Under the pieces are notes generated by a model, which saw only the letters and a list, made by a program, of their open reading frames with translations, had not been told where the DNA came from and ran no database searches. From positions 1-64,000 of the forward strand of contig NZ_NPDL01000011.1 of NCBI RefSeq assembly GCF_002811475.1: a DNA stretch of 64,000 bases, written 5' to 3'. A program made the translations under genes and the position numbers. The stretch is from Leptospira hartskeerlii. GTDB taxonomy: Bacteria > Spirochaetota > Leptospiria > Leptospirales > Leptospiraceae. Shown in pieces: positions 55,031 through 64,000 of the stretch; within the stretch, counting starts at the first letter, position 1, and every line of letters begins with the position of its first letter.

Positions 55031-56131
55031 TTATTTCTGAATCAATCTAACGGTCAGTTCTTCTAGGGCTTTTTCCCTGTAGATCCTAAGTTTTAACCTG
55101 CCGCCTAATCCTACTATTCCGACCTGTTCCCTCAGATCATTAATATTTTTAACTTGGACTCCGTTTGCTTCCATAATGAAATCGTATCGTTTCAAACCGG
55201 AACTTTCCGCAGAAGAACCTGAGTCCATATCATACACCAAGACTCCCTTCCAATCCGCAGGAATCCCGAGAGTCTTTCTATGATCCGGAAGTGGGACAGT
55301 CGCCATCACTCCCAAAGTAGCAGGTCGGATAATTCTGCCCTTGTTCTCTTCGATGAGCTGGATAATTTTCTTGGCATAGTTCATCGGGATGGCAAAACCG
55401 ATGCCGGTGTTCCTACCTGAGTCGCTTCGGATCAAACGATTGATCCCGATGACTTCTCCATAAATATTCAAGAGAGGCCCACCGCTGGAACCAGGGTTGA
55501 TCATACTGTCCGTTTGGATATGGGTTTGGCCAGTCTCATCCAGATCTTCCCTATATTTCGCAGAAACCACACCCACTGAAAAAGATCTTTCCAGGCCGAA
55601 AGGAGAACCGATTGCGATCGCCCAGTCCCCCACTTCTATCTTATCAGAATCTCCGAAAGAGACAGGTTTAAGTCCGCTACCTTCTTTGATTTTCAGAAGA
55701 GCAATATCCGCTCTTTCATGGCTTCCCACAAATTTAGCAGGGAAAACGCTACCGTCGGAAGCGATTACTTCTATACTTTCCGCGTCGGAAATAACGTGAA
55801 AATTTGTGACAACATATCCTTTTTCGTGGATCAGAAATCCGCTCCCAAAAGAGGAAAGTTTTTCGGTGCGGTAATCGAAATATTGGTAAGGACTTGTGAT
55901 CGCTTCCGTTTTTTTGGTTCGGATAGAAACCACAGAATCTTTTGAAAAATTATAAACATTGCGGAAAGCGTTCTGTAATTGTATCCCTGCTCTTTGGTCG
56001 GAATAACCTAAAGGTTTGCCGCCTCGGAAAAAAGAGGACAAACCTCCTTCTCCCGGGAGAATGAGGACGAATAGGAATAAAACCAAAAGTCCGATATTGA
56101 CCCAAACGATTTTAGGAAGACGAATATTCAT
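55031..56131 (-). CDS. HtrA/DegP-type serine protease with one PDZ domain
   Basis: An N-terminal membrane anchor (about residues 8-26) is followed by a trypsin-like S1C protease (about 50-265) with His112 (TNFHVIS), Asp142 (ADIALLKI) and Ser216 (NPGSSGGPLL), and a single PDZ domain (about 270-366). It is a periplasmic quality-control protease of the DegS/DegP kind; one PDZ and the anchor resemble DegS. Its start codon overlaps the divergent aminopeptidase start by two bases, so its promoter lies inside that gene. Confidence 0.93.
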   Translation of the reverse strand: MNIRLPKIVWVNIGLLVLFLFVLILPGEGGLSSFFRGGKPLGYSDQRAGIQLQNAFRNVYNFSKDSVVSIRTKKTEAITSPYQYFDYRTEKLSSFGSGFLIHEKGYVVTNFHVISDAESIEVIASDGSVFPAKFVGSHERADIALLKIKEGSGLKPVSFGDSDKIEVGDWAIAIGSPFGLERSFSVGVVSAKYREDLDETGQTHIQTDSMINPGSSGGPLLNIYGEVIGINRLIRSDSGRNTGIGFAIPMNYAKKIIQLIEENKGRIIRPATLGVMATVPLPDHRKTLGIPADWKGVLVYDMDSGSSAESSGLKRYDFIMEANGVQVKNINDLREQVGIVGLGGRLKLRIYREKALEELTVRLIQK

Positions 56132-57212
56132 GCAATCAGACTCAACCCACCTTCTACCTAACGGAAAGAATCGTCGACTCGGATTCTTTTCCGGGATACC
56201 TGTTTTGTTTTTTCTATTCTTTTCCGGCCAAGGATGTATACCCTACCTCTTTCATCTCGGAAAAGAACAGGCAAAGATACTTCTACAAAGAAAAGCAATC
56301 CAAGAAGTTTTGGCTGATCCTGAAGTATCGGAATCTACCAAAATAAAATTAAAGGAAGTGGAGAAGATCAGAGAATTCGGGATCCAAGAATTAGCGCTCT
56401 CACCTGAAGGTGGATTCAAAAGTTTCGTTCAATTGGATAGATCGGCAATCGGTTGGCATGTAAGCGCCTGCCATCCACTCCGATTCGAATCTTATACTTG
56501 GTGGTTTCCGATCGCGGGTACGGTTCCTTACAAAGGATACTTCTCATTAGAAAAAGCGAAAGAAGAAGAACAATCCCTCAAAGATCAAGGCTTCGACACA
56601 AGAATAAGGATCACAGCAGGATATTCCACTTTGGGATGGTTTGAAGATCCATTATTCTCTTCTCAACTTTATGAAGACCCAGGAGATTTAGCTTCCATAG
56701 TCATCCACGAAATGGCGCATGCTACAGTTTACTTTCCGGGAGATTCTTTATTTAACGAAAGTTATGCGAGTTTTGTAGAAGACGTCGGATCGGACGAATA
56801 TGTCCTAAAGATCGGCGGCCCAAAACTATTAGAAGAAAGAAAAAGATCCGAAGAAGAAACAAAACTTTATAAAAATATAATTATAGAAACTGCAAATCTA
56901 CTCAAAGCCACATATACGGAAGGTGGCACAGAAGACACATTACGAAAGAAAAAAACGGAGATCATCTCAAACTTCCGAAGAAAACTACTCCAAACAAAAT
57001 GGACCAAGATCAATTCCAAAAAACTTGCAGAAAGAAATTGGAATAACGAAGACTTCATCGGAATGCTTCGATATAATTCTGGGACCGGGTATTTCACGAA
57101 AAGATTTTTAGAAGTCGGAAAGGATTTTGGTAAATTTCACGAAGAGATGAGGAAGCTGAAAGAGAAAAGCGCGGAGGAAAGGAAGGCACTGTTGGAATTC
57201 CAACAAGAGTAG
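56130..57212 (+). CDS. Zinc aminopeptidase lipoprotein (PF10023 family)
   Basis: The start at 56130 has a GGAAGA site and opens a signal peptide with a lipobox-like SGQGC (Cys36); the frame is open further upstream but lies on top of htrA. Matches to the Aminopep family (PF10023): GCIPYLFHLGKEQAKILL at the start of the mature protein, and zinc motif HEMAH (193-197) followed by NESYASFVED with Glu210 as third ligand. It should cleave N-terminal residues in the periplasm. A palindromic repeat forms the last codons of the gene. Confidence 0.88.
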   Translation: MQSDSTHLLPNGKNRRLGFFSGIPVLFFLFFSGQGCIPYLFHLGKEQAKILLQRKAIQEVLADPEVSESTKIKLKEVEKIREFGIQELALSPEGGFKSFVQLDRSAIGWHVSACHPLRFESYTWWFPIAGTVPYKGYFSLEKAKEEEQSLKDQGFDTRIRITAGYSTLGWFEDPLFSSQLYEDPGDLASIVIHEMAHATVYFPGDSLFNESYASFVEDVGSDEYVLKIGGPKLLEERKRSEEETKLYKNIIIETANLLKATYTEGGTEDTLRKKKTEIISNFRRKLLQTKWTKINSKKLAERNWNNEDFIGMLRYNSGTGYFTKRFLEVGKDFGKFHEEMRKLKEKSAEERKALLEFQQE

Positions 57213-57335
57213 GATGTAAAATTTAGTTGCGAAGATCTCAATTCTATGATATAGGAGAAGGCGCTCTCCCACGAGCCACTCCCCCCACCCGAACCAGGGA
57301 GGGGGCGATCCCAATACCTTTGTTGGAATTCCAAC
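57190..57335. repeat. 146-bp element flanked by palindromic 15-bp direct repeats
   Basis: Identical copies of TGTTGGAATTCCAAC lie at 57190-57204 and 57321-57335, each holding the palindrome GTTGGAATTCCAAC. The left copy encodes the last residues of the aminopeptidase; the right copy abuts the stop codon of the giant TPR gene. Between them is a GC-rich imperfect hairpin (CCACTCCCCCCACCC with a facing GGGAGGGGGC). This looks like a small insertion-type intergenic element, perhaps also serving as terminator for both convergent genes. Confidence 0.6.
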
Positions 57336-60300
57336 TTAATCCTTCGAAATAAACGAAGTCGTAAACAATCGATATCCGTTCCAATATTTATCTATAGGAT
57401 ACACTTCTCTCATCGTATCCATAGTTTTCAAAAAACGATTCCGAAGAGAAGTTTTAGAGTCCTCTTTTCTGGAAGAGATTTCTTTCAGAAATCTTGAATT
57501 ATGAGTGTCCGTTTGAAATCCAAGGTTTACTATCCCGGGCCCCTTCCAGAATTTTCCTAAATAATATAAGGAATCTCTTAAATTCAAAGAAGCATTTCCA
57601 AAACCTTCTAAGAAAGAGGAAGCCAATATCCAAACACCTTGCAAATAGCCAGGCTCCACTTCCGAAACAGATCTATTTCCGAACAAGATCCCTTTTTCTC
57701 TATCTTCCACCAAAGGAACGCGAATCACATGAAAAGGAGTGATGCCAGGATTTCCTTTAGGAGAAAGTTCTAAGTTCTCCAGATGGACCAGTTGAGAATA
57801 CCATTCCGGAGAATTCGGATCATCTTTAGTGATAATACCGAACCCATCCCAGAATTCTTCCTTCTCTTTATGTACTGGATTTTTAAGTAATGTCTCAGGA
57901 TCCGCAACATAATAGATCTCTTCTTCAGCCTTGGGCAAAATAGGAGCCAGAAAATGATAAGAAGAAAGATACAGATACGTGGTTTTATTTTTAGAAGGAC
58001 GGATATTCTGACGGATCTCAGTCTCCAATGCCTCTCTCAATAAAACTTCTGCCCCACCTTTATCTGCCTCTTCATTGTATTTATAAATAGAAGCTCTTAT
58101 TTTTCGGTTATCCTTGAACGCAAGATCACCCTTCGACTTACCCTTTGTAAATTTAATATAAAACGTTTTTAATCCCAGATCCATCAAAGCCAAAAACTCT
58201 TGGTTTTCAGGGATCTTCTCTTCCAAAACAAAGGATACCTTATTAAAATTAGGAAGATCGGAATAAAAAATAGAACGCCCAAACAAAGTGGAGCGAATTG
58301 CCGAAATTTTGTCCTTGATCAATCCCAAATCGAAGAATGTCTCAGAATCGTTCTGCTGAAAAGAAAGAGTCTGCAAGTATGTTATAAAATCGTTAAGTTC
58401 CCTCCTCTCCGCAGGACTAAATTTTTTCTTTTTCCTATGTTTAACAAAACGATTCGCTAATTCCACAAATTCAGATGATTTTTTAGAAGAAGCATTTTCG
58501 TATTCGGTAAGATATTCTGAAAAACCGGACTCTGATATTTTATTGGGCCTTTTGCCTTCTAAATAGGAAATTTTTGAATTTATAAATTCAAGCTCGGAAG
58601 AATAGAACTCATCCGAAATCCCTTTTGATCTGGAAACCCAATACTTTGCCTTATCAAAATCTCCTCGAGAAAGATACACTTTTGCGAATTCCAGCATGAT
58701 CCTTGCTTGTCTCGGAAAATTTTTCTTAAAACTTTCCAGATCCGCAAAAGAGTTCAAAAATTCTTCCATTTCTTTTCCGGTTTCTTCAGGTAAAGAATAA
58801 CGTAGCAAATCTAATACTGAAGATCTGGACTCTGCATCTAATGTTTGAAATAGGGCTTTAGAAGAACTATGGATCTCCGAATACAAAGAAAGAGGAGAGA
58901 TCCTATGCCCCAGTCTCTTGCGATTTCCTAAAAAGGCCAAATGTGTCGGATAACTTCTCTCTTGAGGATCCAATTCAATTTCATTGGAATTTTCAGACCA
59001 ATCTTCCTCTTCTCCCAAAAGAGCTTTATCTTTTCGGATCCGAGCCTCCATCTTCTTCCAAGTTTCTAGATCCGATGCAGAAGATATAAATTGTTTTGCA
59101 AGTCCAAGTTGAGAAGTAGCTAGATCCGGATAATAAGCCTCCAAGGCTAGATTAGAAAGTCTTAATCTAAATAAGAATGGGTCGTATCTATCCGCGGAAA
59201 TATTTGAACTTAGAGAATTGCCCGGGAATTTTCCTTCTTTTAACGCAAATATACCGTTTAAAATTTCACTCTTAGCTTCCGGTAATGGAATGTCGCCACA
59301 ATCCTTATACTCCGTCTCCAATAGTCTGGACAAACATAGGTTCAGTCCTAAATCCTTTTGAGAATTCACATCTCGATTTTCATAACGTAAAGAGAAAATT
59401 TTATCTAAGGAAAAATCGGGTTTTAATCTTTGATATGCTCGGACCAAGTCTGATTCAATTTTAAGAGCCAAATTAGAATTCGGTTCCGCATAAGAACGGG
59501 CCTTATGCAGATCGGAAAACACTTCCGAAGAATTTGAAATTCTTTCGTCTTTTCTTGACTTCGCAAAAAGCCTTTCTGCATCTTGGTTTCTATTTCCGGA
59601 TCTTTCCAAAGTTCTGCCGAAACGGATTGCTGAATTAGATACTTTTCCTGTAAAAATCTCTTCCAGAGATCCTTTTACACAAGTTTCTCCAGGACACAGG
59701 TACATCTGACTTACCCCTGAACCGGAAAGTCCCGTGTACACCTTTAAGATTTCTTGCCAGCTCGGCTTTTCCGAATATGTAAATATTACGGCACCTAATC
59801 TATGTTCTCTGGAAAAAATTTCCCTGAGTTCGAGAGAATCCTTCTTTCTTTCCCCAAAGGCGGAATCCCCTTTTACATCCGGAAAAGGACTAACGAGTAT
59901 ATCAGTATCTTCTAATATATCTGTCCAAGAATCAGAATCCACCTTTCTATAATTCCAACCTGCAATAGGTATAAAAGAAGAGGTCACTTTCGGAGTCCGT
60001 TCTTCTCTATTTAAAATAGAAGAAGAAAGTTTAAAACTTATCCCTGGAATCTGAGAGTGCAACTTTTCCCCAATAGATGTATTCCCCGGATCCAAAACAA
60101 GGTTATGGCCTGAATTTTCAAAATTGGATTTGATCCAATTTTCTACTTTGGATTCATTCTCAAAGCTCAGAAATTTTACAGAAGAAGAATTTCGGATCTT
60201 AGCAACTACGGAACCTCTGGATCCTAATAAACGAATTTCAGTCTCGTTTTGTTTTAGAGTTTCTTCTGGAACTGCTCCGAATGGGTCCAAAAAAGCTGCT

Positions 60301-63300
60301 TTCTTAGGAAGTTTAGATCTTAAGACTTCTAAAGATTTGGAGACTTGAGTAGCGGCCTGGGCAAGTGCAAGTTCTTCTTTCCTGACATCTCCTCTAATTT
60401 CCAAAGAGTTCTGATATTTAAAATAGGTGTTTCTGTAGTTTTTCCAATCGGATTCAAATTTTACGTATTCTACTCTCGATTCTCTAAATTCCCAATTCCC
60501 TTTTTGAAAATTACGGAAATTTAATAATCTCTGGAGCCTAACCCAATCGTTAAATGCAGTATTTGTATTTCCTGAATCCAGCTCTGCCCTGATCTTTGTT
60601 TCATATAAGTCTCTCAGTAAAAAACTTTTGTTATCCGAGATAAGATGGAATTGTTTTTTAAGAAGCTCTTCCGCCTTAGATAATTTGAGCTTTGCGTTAT
60701 CAGGCTTTTTAGAGATCAGATCCAGCCTTGCCTGCAGGACCCAAGTTTGGATGAGTTCGGCTCCAAAATAGAAAACATTGGCCATTTCCTCCGCGGCTTT
60801 CAAACATTCGTCTGCCTTTTCCAAATCCCCTAATCTGTAAAATACACTTGCCCGACTTAAAAAATGAAACACCCTTTCCTTTCTCGAAAATGGGTCCTTA
60901 GAGAGTCCTACTATTTCCTTGGGCAATCCTGAGGGTGTTTCGAGTAAGGAAGAAGAAAGCCCCAATTTTTCAAAACCTTCTAACCATTCTCCCTTTTTTA
61001 GATTCTCCTCTCCTGAATAATAGAGAACTGTCGCTTTCAATATATCGAAATCATAATATTGTTTATAAAATGCTTCAGAACATACTGAATTTCCTTCTAA
61101 CAGATCTTCTGACCAGGAAGGAAGACAGTTTTCCATGGATTCCCTTTTGAAGCTATTTAATTCTTCCAAGGCGTCGTTTAATTCTTCCGAGTAACTATTT
61201 TTGTCCTTTTTGTCGGAGGATTCTATAGAGGCGAATAATGAATATAAATACCGTTTAAAACTGCCAGTGGATCTTCCGGAGAGGTTTGCGGATCCTTTTA
61301 GAAATTCATTTTCTTCTAAAAAAGCCGCTTTAGCTTTTTCGAATTCGTTTCTTTTATACTGAAAAAAGCCAAGATCAGCGTATGACTGGGACTGAACCAA
61401 CTGTCCTGCTAAGGTCTTCTTCAAACCTTTTTTACTTACATATTCCAAACGTTTGTTTGTTTCTTCCGCGGCCAGACGATAATTCTGTTCTAATACAAGA
61501 TTATTTACTCGTATTCCGGAAGATAATAATGGCTGAAATACGGGAGGAATAGCTTCCGGAAATCTACCAGATCCGGAAATACGAACCGAATCCGGAAGAA
61601 CTGTCTCAAAAACAAAATCCCACATGGAGTCCCAGACAGATTCCCAAAATTTAGGACTCACCTTCTTAGGTAGCCAGAGAGTCGTACGCGAAGAAGCTTC
61701 TTTCTCCGCTTGTTTTAAATTTTCTTCCGACTTAGAAATATAACCTAATTTTTGATAAGAAATTGCTAATGCATTTCGAATATTGATCGGATCCACTAGT
61801 CGAGACGGCTCGTTTAGCTCCAGCGCCTCAGTTAGATAAGGAAGAGCCTGTGCATATTCTCCCAATTCCATATGGGACAAGCCTGTCAAAGTCCTAAGTA
61901 ATGTTAATTTTTCCCTATAACTTTGTAGGTTTTTAGCGTAGTCCGTTCCGGAGTATAATTGTAAGAATTCGTTTTTAGAATATATATCCGATGCGCTTTT
62001 TAATTTTCGAACTGCGTCCCCGTACTTGGACATGTACATGGAAGCACGTGCAGAATTGAATAAGAAGACCGCCTTCTGTCTATAATCCTCAAATTGCGCC
62101 TTAGATATTATATAATTTGAATAAGATTCTACTAGAGAATATTGCTCATCTGCTTTGGGATAATTTTTGAGTAAGAAATAATTATTACCTAAATTCAATC
62201 TCAGATCGGAGAGTGCTTTTTTATTTTGGAAATTTTCTCCAAGTAACTCCAAGATCTGACTGTATAGTTCTATATTTTCCTCAAAGTTCTTCTCTGGGAA
62301 GTATTTGGAATATTCGTCCTTGTATTTGTCTTCGTCGGCCGGTTCCTTATCGCTAGGCTTTCTGGACTTCATAATATCTACATATTGGTACAACCAACCT
62401 AAAAGTTGGTAGGCATCATGATATGTTGGCTCAGCGAATATGATCCATCTGAGCTCATACTCTGCCTGTTTATAATCTCTAAGAGCGGCCTCTTTTTTGA
62501 TCCGATCCATTGTCCCGGAATTATAGTAAAACGTTTCACGGATCACGGAACGATTGATTAGATAATATGCGTATCCGTATAATGTGGCAAGGTCCAAGAA
62601 GGCCCGAGCACGGGGTAAAATCTTTTCCTTCTCGAAATATTGATCTATATAGACGAGTCCTTCTTTTTTATCCAATGGATCAAATTCGAGAGGATTCAAA
62701 TTTCCTAAAATACCCGAGGCATTTTTCTCGCTCACTGATCTGGCTAATTTGAAAGAAGTATCCACCATCAATTTTTGGTAATAGATGGCGTAGTCCTTAT
62801 AAACAGTGTCCTGAAAGAGACTTTTACTTTTCGCCAGGAACATATTCTCAGTATTATAAAAATAATGAAGAGAAGCCTGGAAGAAGTCTGATCTATTCTC
62901 ATAGTTTCTAGCCAGATTCTCAAAATATATAAAGAACCTTTCCATCTCCTTATCAGAGATCTCTACTCCGGAATCATGATCGTAATTTTCTAGGAATGTG
63001 CGGAGGGACTCTAATGAATAACGAACGCTCCCAAGACCTTTGAAATTGGAGGATCTTAATAAATGGATTTTTAGAAAGAGCGGGTCCTTTGGAGTGATCT
63101 CCTTTAACAAAGGTTCCAGTAGAGAATTACTTTCTGCAAATGCTCCCTGTCCGGAAACCCCAGCAGCCTTAATATACATTAAAAATCTATATAATACGGG
63201 AGAACGTTCTTTGATCTTATTAGAAGATTCTATTTTTTCAGAGAGAGAAATTTTTTCGGAGTCTGATTTTCCCGCCAAGATCTGTTCTTCAAAAAGATCG

Positions 63301-64000
63301 TATAAATTCCGAAGTTCGATCGTTTTGGATTCGGATTCATTTGCTGCTTGCAGAAGTGTAGATGGAATGGTCCAATCCTTCTTCTTCGCTTCCTTTAGCT
63401 GAAGAGCACCTATATTTCTTAAAATTTCGTGGATATTATAATATCCGGGAAATCGAGTTACTAACTCTTGTTTTGAGTTCAGTGAAGCTTCTAATTTACC
63501 GGCTCTTTCTTCCAGATTTCCAATCTCTTCTAATACGGCAGCAGCCACCTGCGCATCCGCATGATTTCGAATATTAGAATAATATTCTCTAATCTCCGAG
63601 ATTCCCTTGTTTTCCGATTCTAAGTAGAATACATACGAAAATCCCCATTTAGGATCCAAACGAGACGCACTCATTTCCTTTTTGATCTCTAAAGTTTTTC
63701 CGGACTTTTTATATAGTGAATATTTTTCGTTCAAAACCTTGGCCCTAAAAATCGGATAGAGAAGGTCTTCCTTGTAATATAATTCCAACGAATCTAAAGC
63801 TAATAGATAGTCGTCTAAGGATTGTTTTTTACCATATTCTTTGGCCAACTCGAATTGTGCGGAAATATTGGAAGCCTTAGGAATAGACCCGCTCAAAGGA
63901 AGAAAATAGATATTTAAAGTTCCATAATATGATGCGGTAAATAGAATACTTCCTCCGTTAAAGGAAGAATACTTAGTATCGAATAATGAAAAATTTCCGG
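57336..64000 (-). CDS. Giant TPR protein with two degenerate CHAT-like domains (partial, runs off right edge)
   Basis: The frame is open from the stop at 57336 to the window edge, more than 2200 residues; a TTG at 63896 is not a convincing start because coding continues upstream (GGSILFTASYYGTLNIYFLP), beta-rich like a propeller. Numbering from 63896: TPR-like helices about 20-1190, a first CHAT-like domain about 1240-1440 (LVLDPGNTSIGE, MYLCPGETCVKG), more helical repeats, and a C-terminal CHAT-like domain about 1850-2186 (YLSSYHFLAPILP, then WILASSFLEG where a catalytic Cys is expected, and a terminal MREVYPIDKYWNGYRLF). CHAT proteases use His-Cys; the second domain has Ser at the Cys position, so it may be a pseudo-protease. 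Convergent to the aminopeptidase. Confidence 0.8.
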   Translation of the reverse strand, partial: GNFSLFDTKYSSFNGGSILFTASYYGTLNIYFLPLSGSIPKASNISAQFELAKEYGKKQSLDDYLLALDSLELYYKEDLLYPIFRAKVLNEKYSLYKKSGKTLEIKKEMSASRLDPKWGFSYVFYLESENKGISEIREYYSNIRNHADAQVAAAVLEEIGNLEERAGKLEASLNSKQELVTRFPGYYNIHEILRNIGALQLKEAKKKDWTIPSTLLQAANESESKTIELRNLYDLFEEQILAGKSDSEKISLSEKIESSNKIKERSPVLYRFLMYIKAAGVSGQGAFAESNSLLEPLLKEITPKDPLFLKIHLLRSSNFKGLGSVRYSLESLRTFLENYDHDSGVEISDKEMERFFIYFENLARNYENRSDFFQASLHYFYNTENMFLAKSKSLFQDTVYKDYAIYYQKLMVDTSFKLARSVSEKNASGILGNLNPLEFDPLDKKEGLVYIDQYFEKEKILPRARAFLDLATLYGYAYYLINRSVIRETFYYNSGTMDRIKKEAALRDYKQAEYELRWIIFAEPTYHDAYQLLGWLYQYVDIMKSRKPSDKEPADEDKYKDEYSKYFPEKNFEENIELYSQILELLGENFQNKKALSDLRLNLGNNYFLLKNYPKADEQYSLVESYSNYIISKAQFEDYRQKAVFLFNSARASMYMSKYGDAVRKLKSASDIYSKNEFLQLYSGTDYAKNLQSYREKLTLLRTLTGLSHMELGEYAQALPYLTEALELNEPSRLVDPINIRNALAISYQKLGYISKSEENLKQAEKEASSRTTLWLPKKVSPKFWESVWDSMWDFVFETVLPDSVRISGSGRFPEAIPPVFQPLLSSGIRVNNLVLEQNYRLAAEETNKRLEYVSKKGLKKTLAGQLVQSQSYADLGFFQYKRNEFEKAKAAFLEENEFLKGSANLSGRSTGSFKRYLYSLFASIESSDKKDKNSYSEELNDALEELNSFKRESMENCLPSWSEDLLEGNSVCSEAFYKQYYDFDILKATVLYYSGEENLKKGEWLEGFEKLGLSSSLLETPSGLPKEIVGLSKDPFSRKERVFHFLSRASVFYRLGDLEKADECLKAAEEMANVFYFGAELIQTWVLQARLDLISKKPDNAKLKLSKAEELLKKQFHLISDNKSFLLRDLYETKIRAELDSGNTNTAFNDWVRLQRLLNFRNFQKGNWEFRESRVEYVKFESDWKNYRNTYFKYQNSLEIRGDVRKEELALAQAATQVSKSLEVLRSKLPKKAAFLDPFGAVPEETLKQNETEIRLLGSRGSVVAKIRNSSSVKFLSFENESKVENWIKSNFENSGHNLVLDPGNTSIGEKLHSQIPGISFKLSSSILNREERTPKVTSSFIPIAGWNYRKVDSDSWTDILEDTDILVSPFPDVKGDSAFGERKKDSLELREIFSREHRLGAVIFTYSEKPSWQEILKVYTGLSGSGVSQMYLCPGETCVKGSLEEIFTGKVSNSAIRFGRTLERSGNRNQDAERLFAKSRKDERISNSSEVFSDLHKARSYAEPNSNLALKIESDLVRAYQRLKPDFSLDKIFSLRYENRDVNSQKDLGLNLCLSRLLETEYKDCGDIPLPEAKSEILNGIFALKEGKFPGNSLSSNISADRYDPFLFRLRLSNLALEAYYPDLATSQLGLAKQFISSASDLETWKKMEARIRKDKALLGEEEDWSENSNEIELDPQERSYPTHLAFLGNRKRLGHRISPLSLYSEIHSSSKALFQTLDAESRSSVLDLLRYSLPEETGKEMEEFLNSFADLESFKKNFPRQARIMLEFAKVYLSRGDFDKAKYWVSRSKGISDEFYSSELEFINSKISYLEGKRPNKISESGFSEYLTEYENASSKKSSEFVELANRFVKHRKKKKFSPAERRELNDFITYLQTLSFQQNDSETFFDLGLIKDKISAIRSTLFGRSIFYSDLPNFNKVSFVLEEKIPENQEFLALMDLGLKTFYIKFTKGKSKGDLAFKDNRKIRASIYKYNEEADKGGAEVLLREALETEIRQNIRPSKNKTTYLYLSSYHFLAPILPKAEEEIYYVADPETLLKNPVHKEKEEFWDGFGIITKDDPNSPEWYSQLVHLENLELSPKGNPGITPFHVIRVPLVEDREKGILFGNRSVSEVEPGYLQGVWILASSFLEGFGNASLNLRDSLYYLGKFWKGPGIVNLGFQTDTHNSRFLKEISSRKEDSKTSLRNRFLKTMDTMREVYPIDKYWNGYRLFTTSFISKD

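Noticed and set aside
56016..56129. Upstream extension of the aminopeptidase
   Set aside because: It is antisense to the htrA N-terminus and would place the signal peptide internally.
63896..63896. TTG as the start of the giant TPR gene
   Set aside because: The frame continues without a stop to the window edge with plausible protein sequence, so the gene is better called partial.

Overview
The window looks like a chromosomal segment of a spirochaete of the genus Leptospira. The evidence is moderate GC with A/T-rich codon use, dense short operons on both strands, many lipoproteins with loose spirochaetal lipoboxes, FecR-type and DUF3332 lipoproteins, an unusual wealth of PAS/Cache sensor kinases, SpoIIE-type phosphatases and class III cyclases, and a type A RNase P RNA. 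The genus assignment is an inference from gene content. No tRNA, rRNA, CRISPR array, prophage or insertion sequence was seen.

Layout. 0-10 kb: partial CDS at the left edge, small membrane protein, patatin lipase, divergent sigma factor, intradiol-dioxygenase-like lipoprotein, Cys-rich secreted protein, thioredoxin-fold protein, TerC, a secernin-like Ntn hydrolase, a membrane SpoIIE phosphatase, a thioesterase, and rnpB (minus strand). 10-21 kb: acyltransferase, a TPR protein behind a textbook sigma-54 promoter, ribosome hibernation factor, an ECF sigma factor with a putative membrane partner, PilZ protein, AlgI-type O-acyltransferase, DUF3332 lipoprotein, DUF192 protein, crotonase, a second SpoIIE phosphatase and a zinc-peptidase-like lipoprotein. 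21-36 kb is a signalling block: chemoreceptor plus outer-membrane protein, a 1470-residue 7xPAS/GAF kinase, a Cache kinase with its response regulator and a receiver-EAL protein, then a ferredoxin-cyclase-peroxidase fusion. 36-49 kb: hisC, OsmC, an ArsR-led stress operon, a beta-propeller/PI-PLC fusion, rarA, mutL, a 7TMR-DISM kinase and a ClC channel. 49-64 kb: purM, FecR lipoprotein, HigBA toxin-antitoxin, a GC-rich DUF1272 gene, murI, an aminotransferase, an HtrA protease, a zinc aminopeptidase, and a giant TPR/CHAT-like protein running off the right edge.

Working together. The 21-36 kb block suggests linked control of motility and second messengers. One Cache-type sensor design appears both in a chemoreceptor and in a histidine kinase. 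The kinase sits in an operon with a single-domain receiver and a receiver-EAL (c-di-GMP hydrolase) protein. A cAMP-forming cyclase is transcribed divergently from that operon and carries both an iron-sulfur domain and a haem-peroxidase domain. A PilZ protein (c-di-GMP receptor) lies elsewhere in the window.

The best candidate for something undescribed is the ferredoxin-cyclase-peroxidase protein (34523-36151). Others are the giant protein with two degenerate CHAT-like domains, the six-bladed propeller/PI-PLC fusion, the shared insertion in two kinase dimerisation domains, and a sigma-54 promoter with an upstream dyad. Convergent gene ends repeatedly hold palindromic intergenic repeats.
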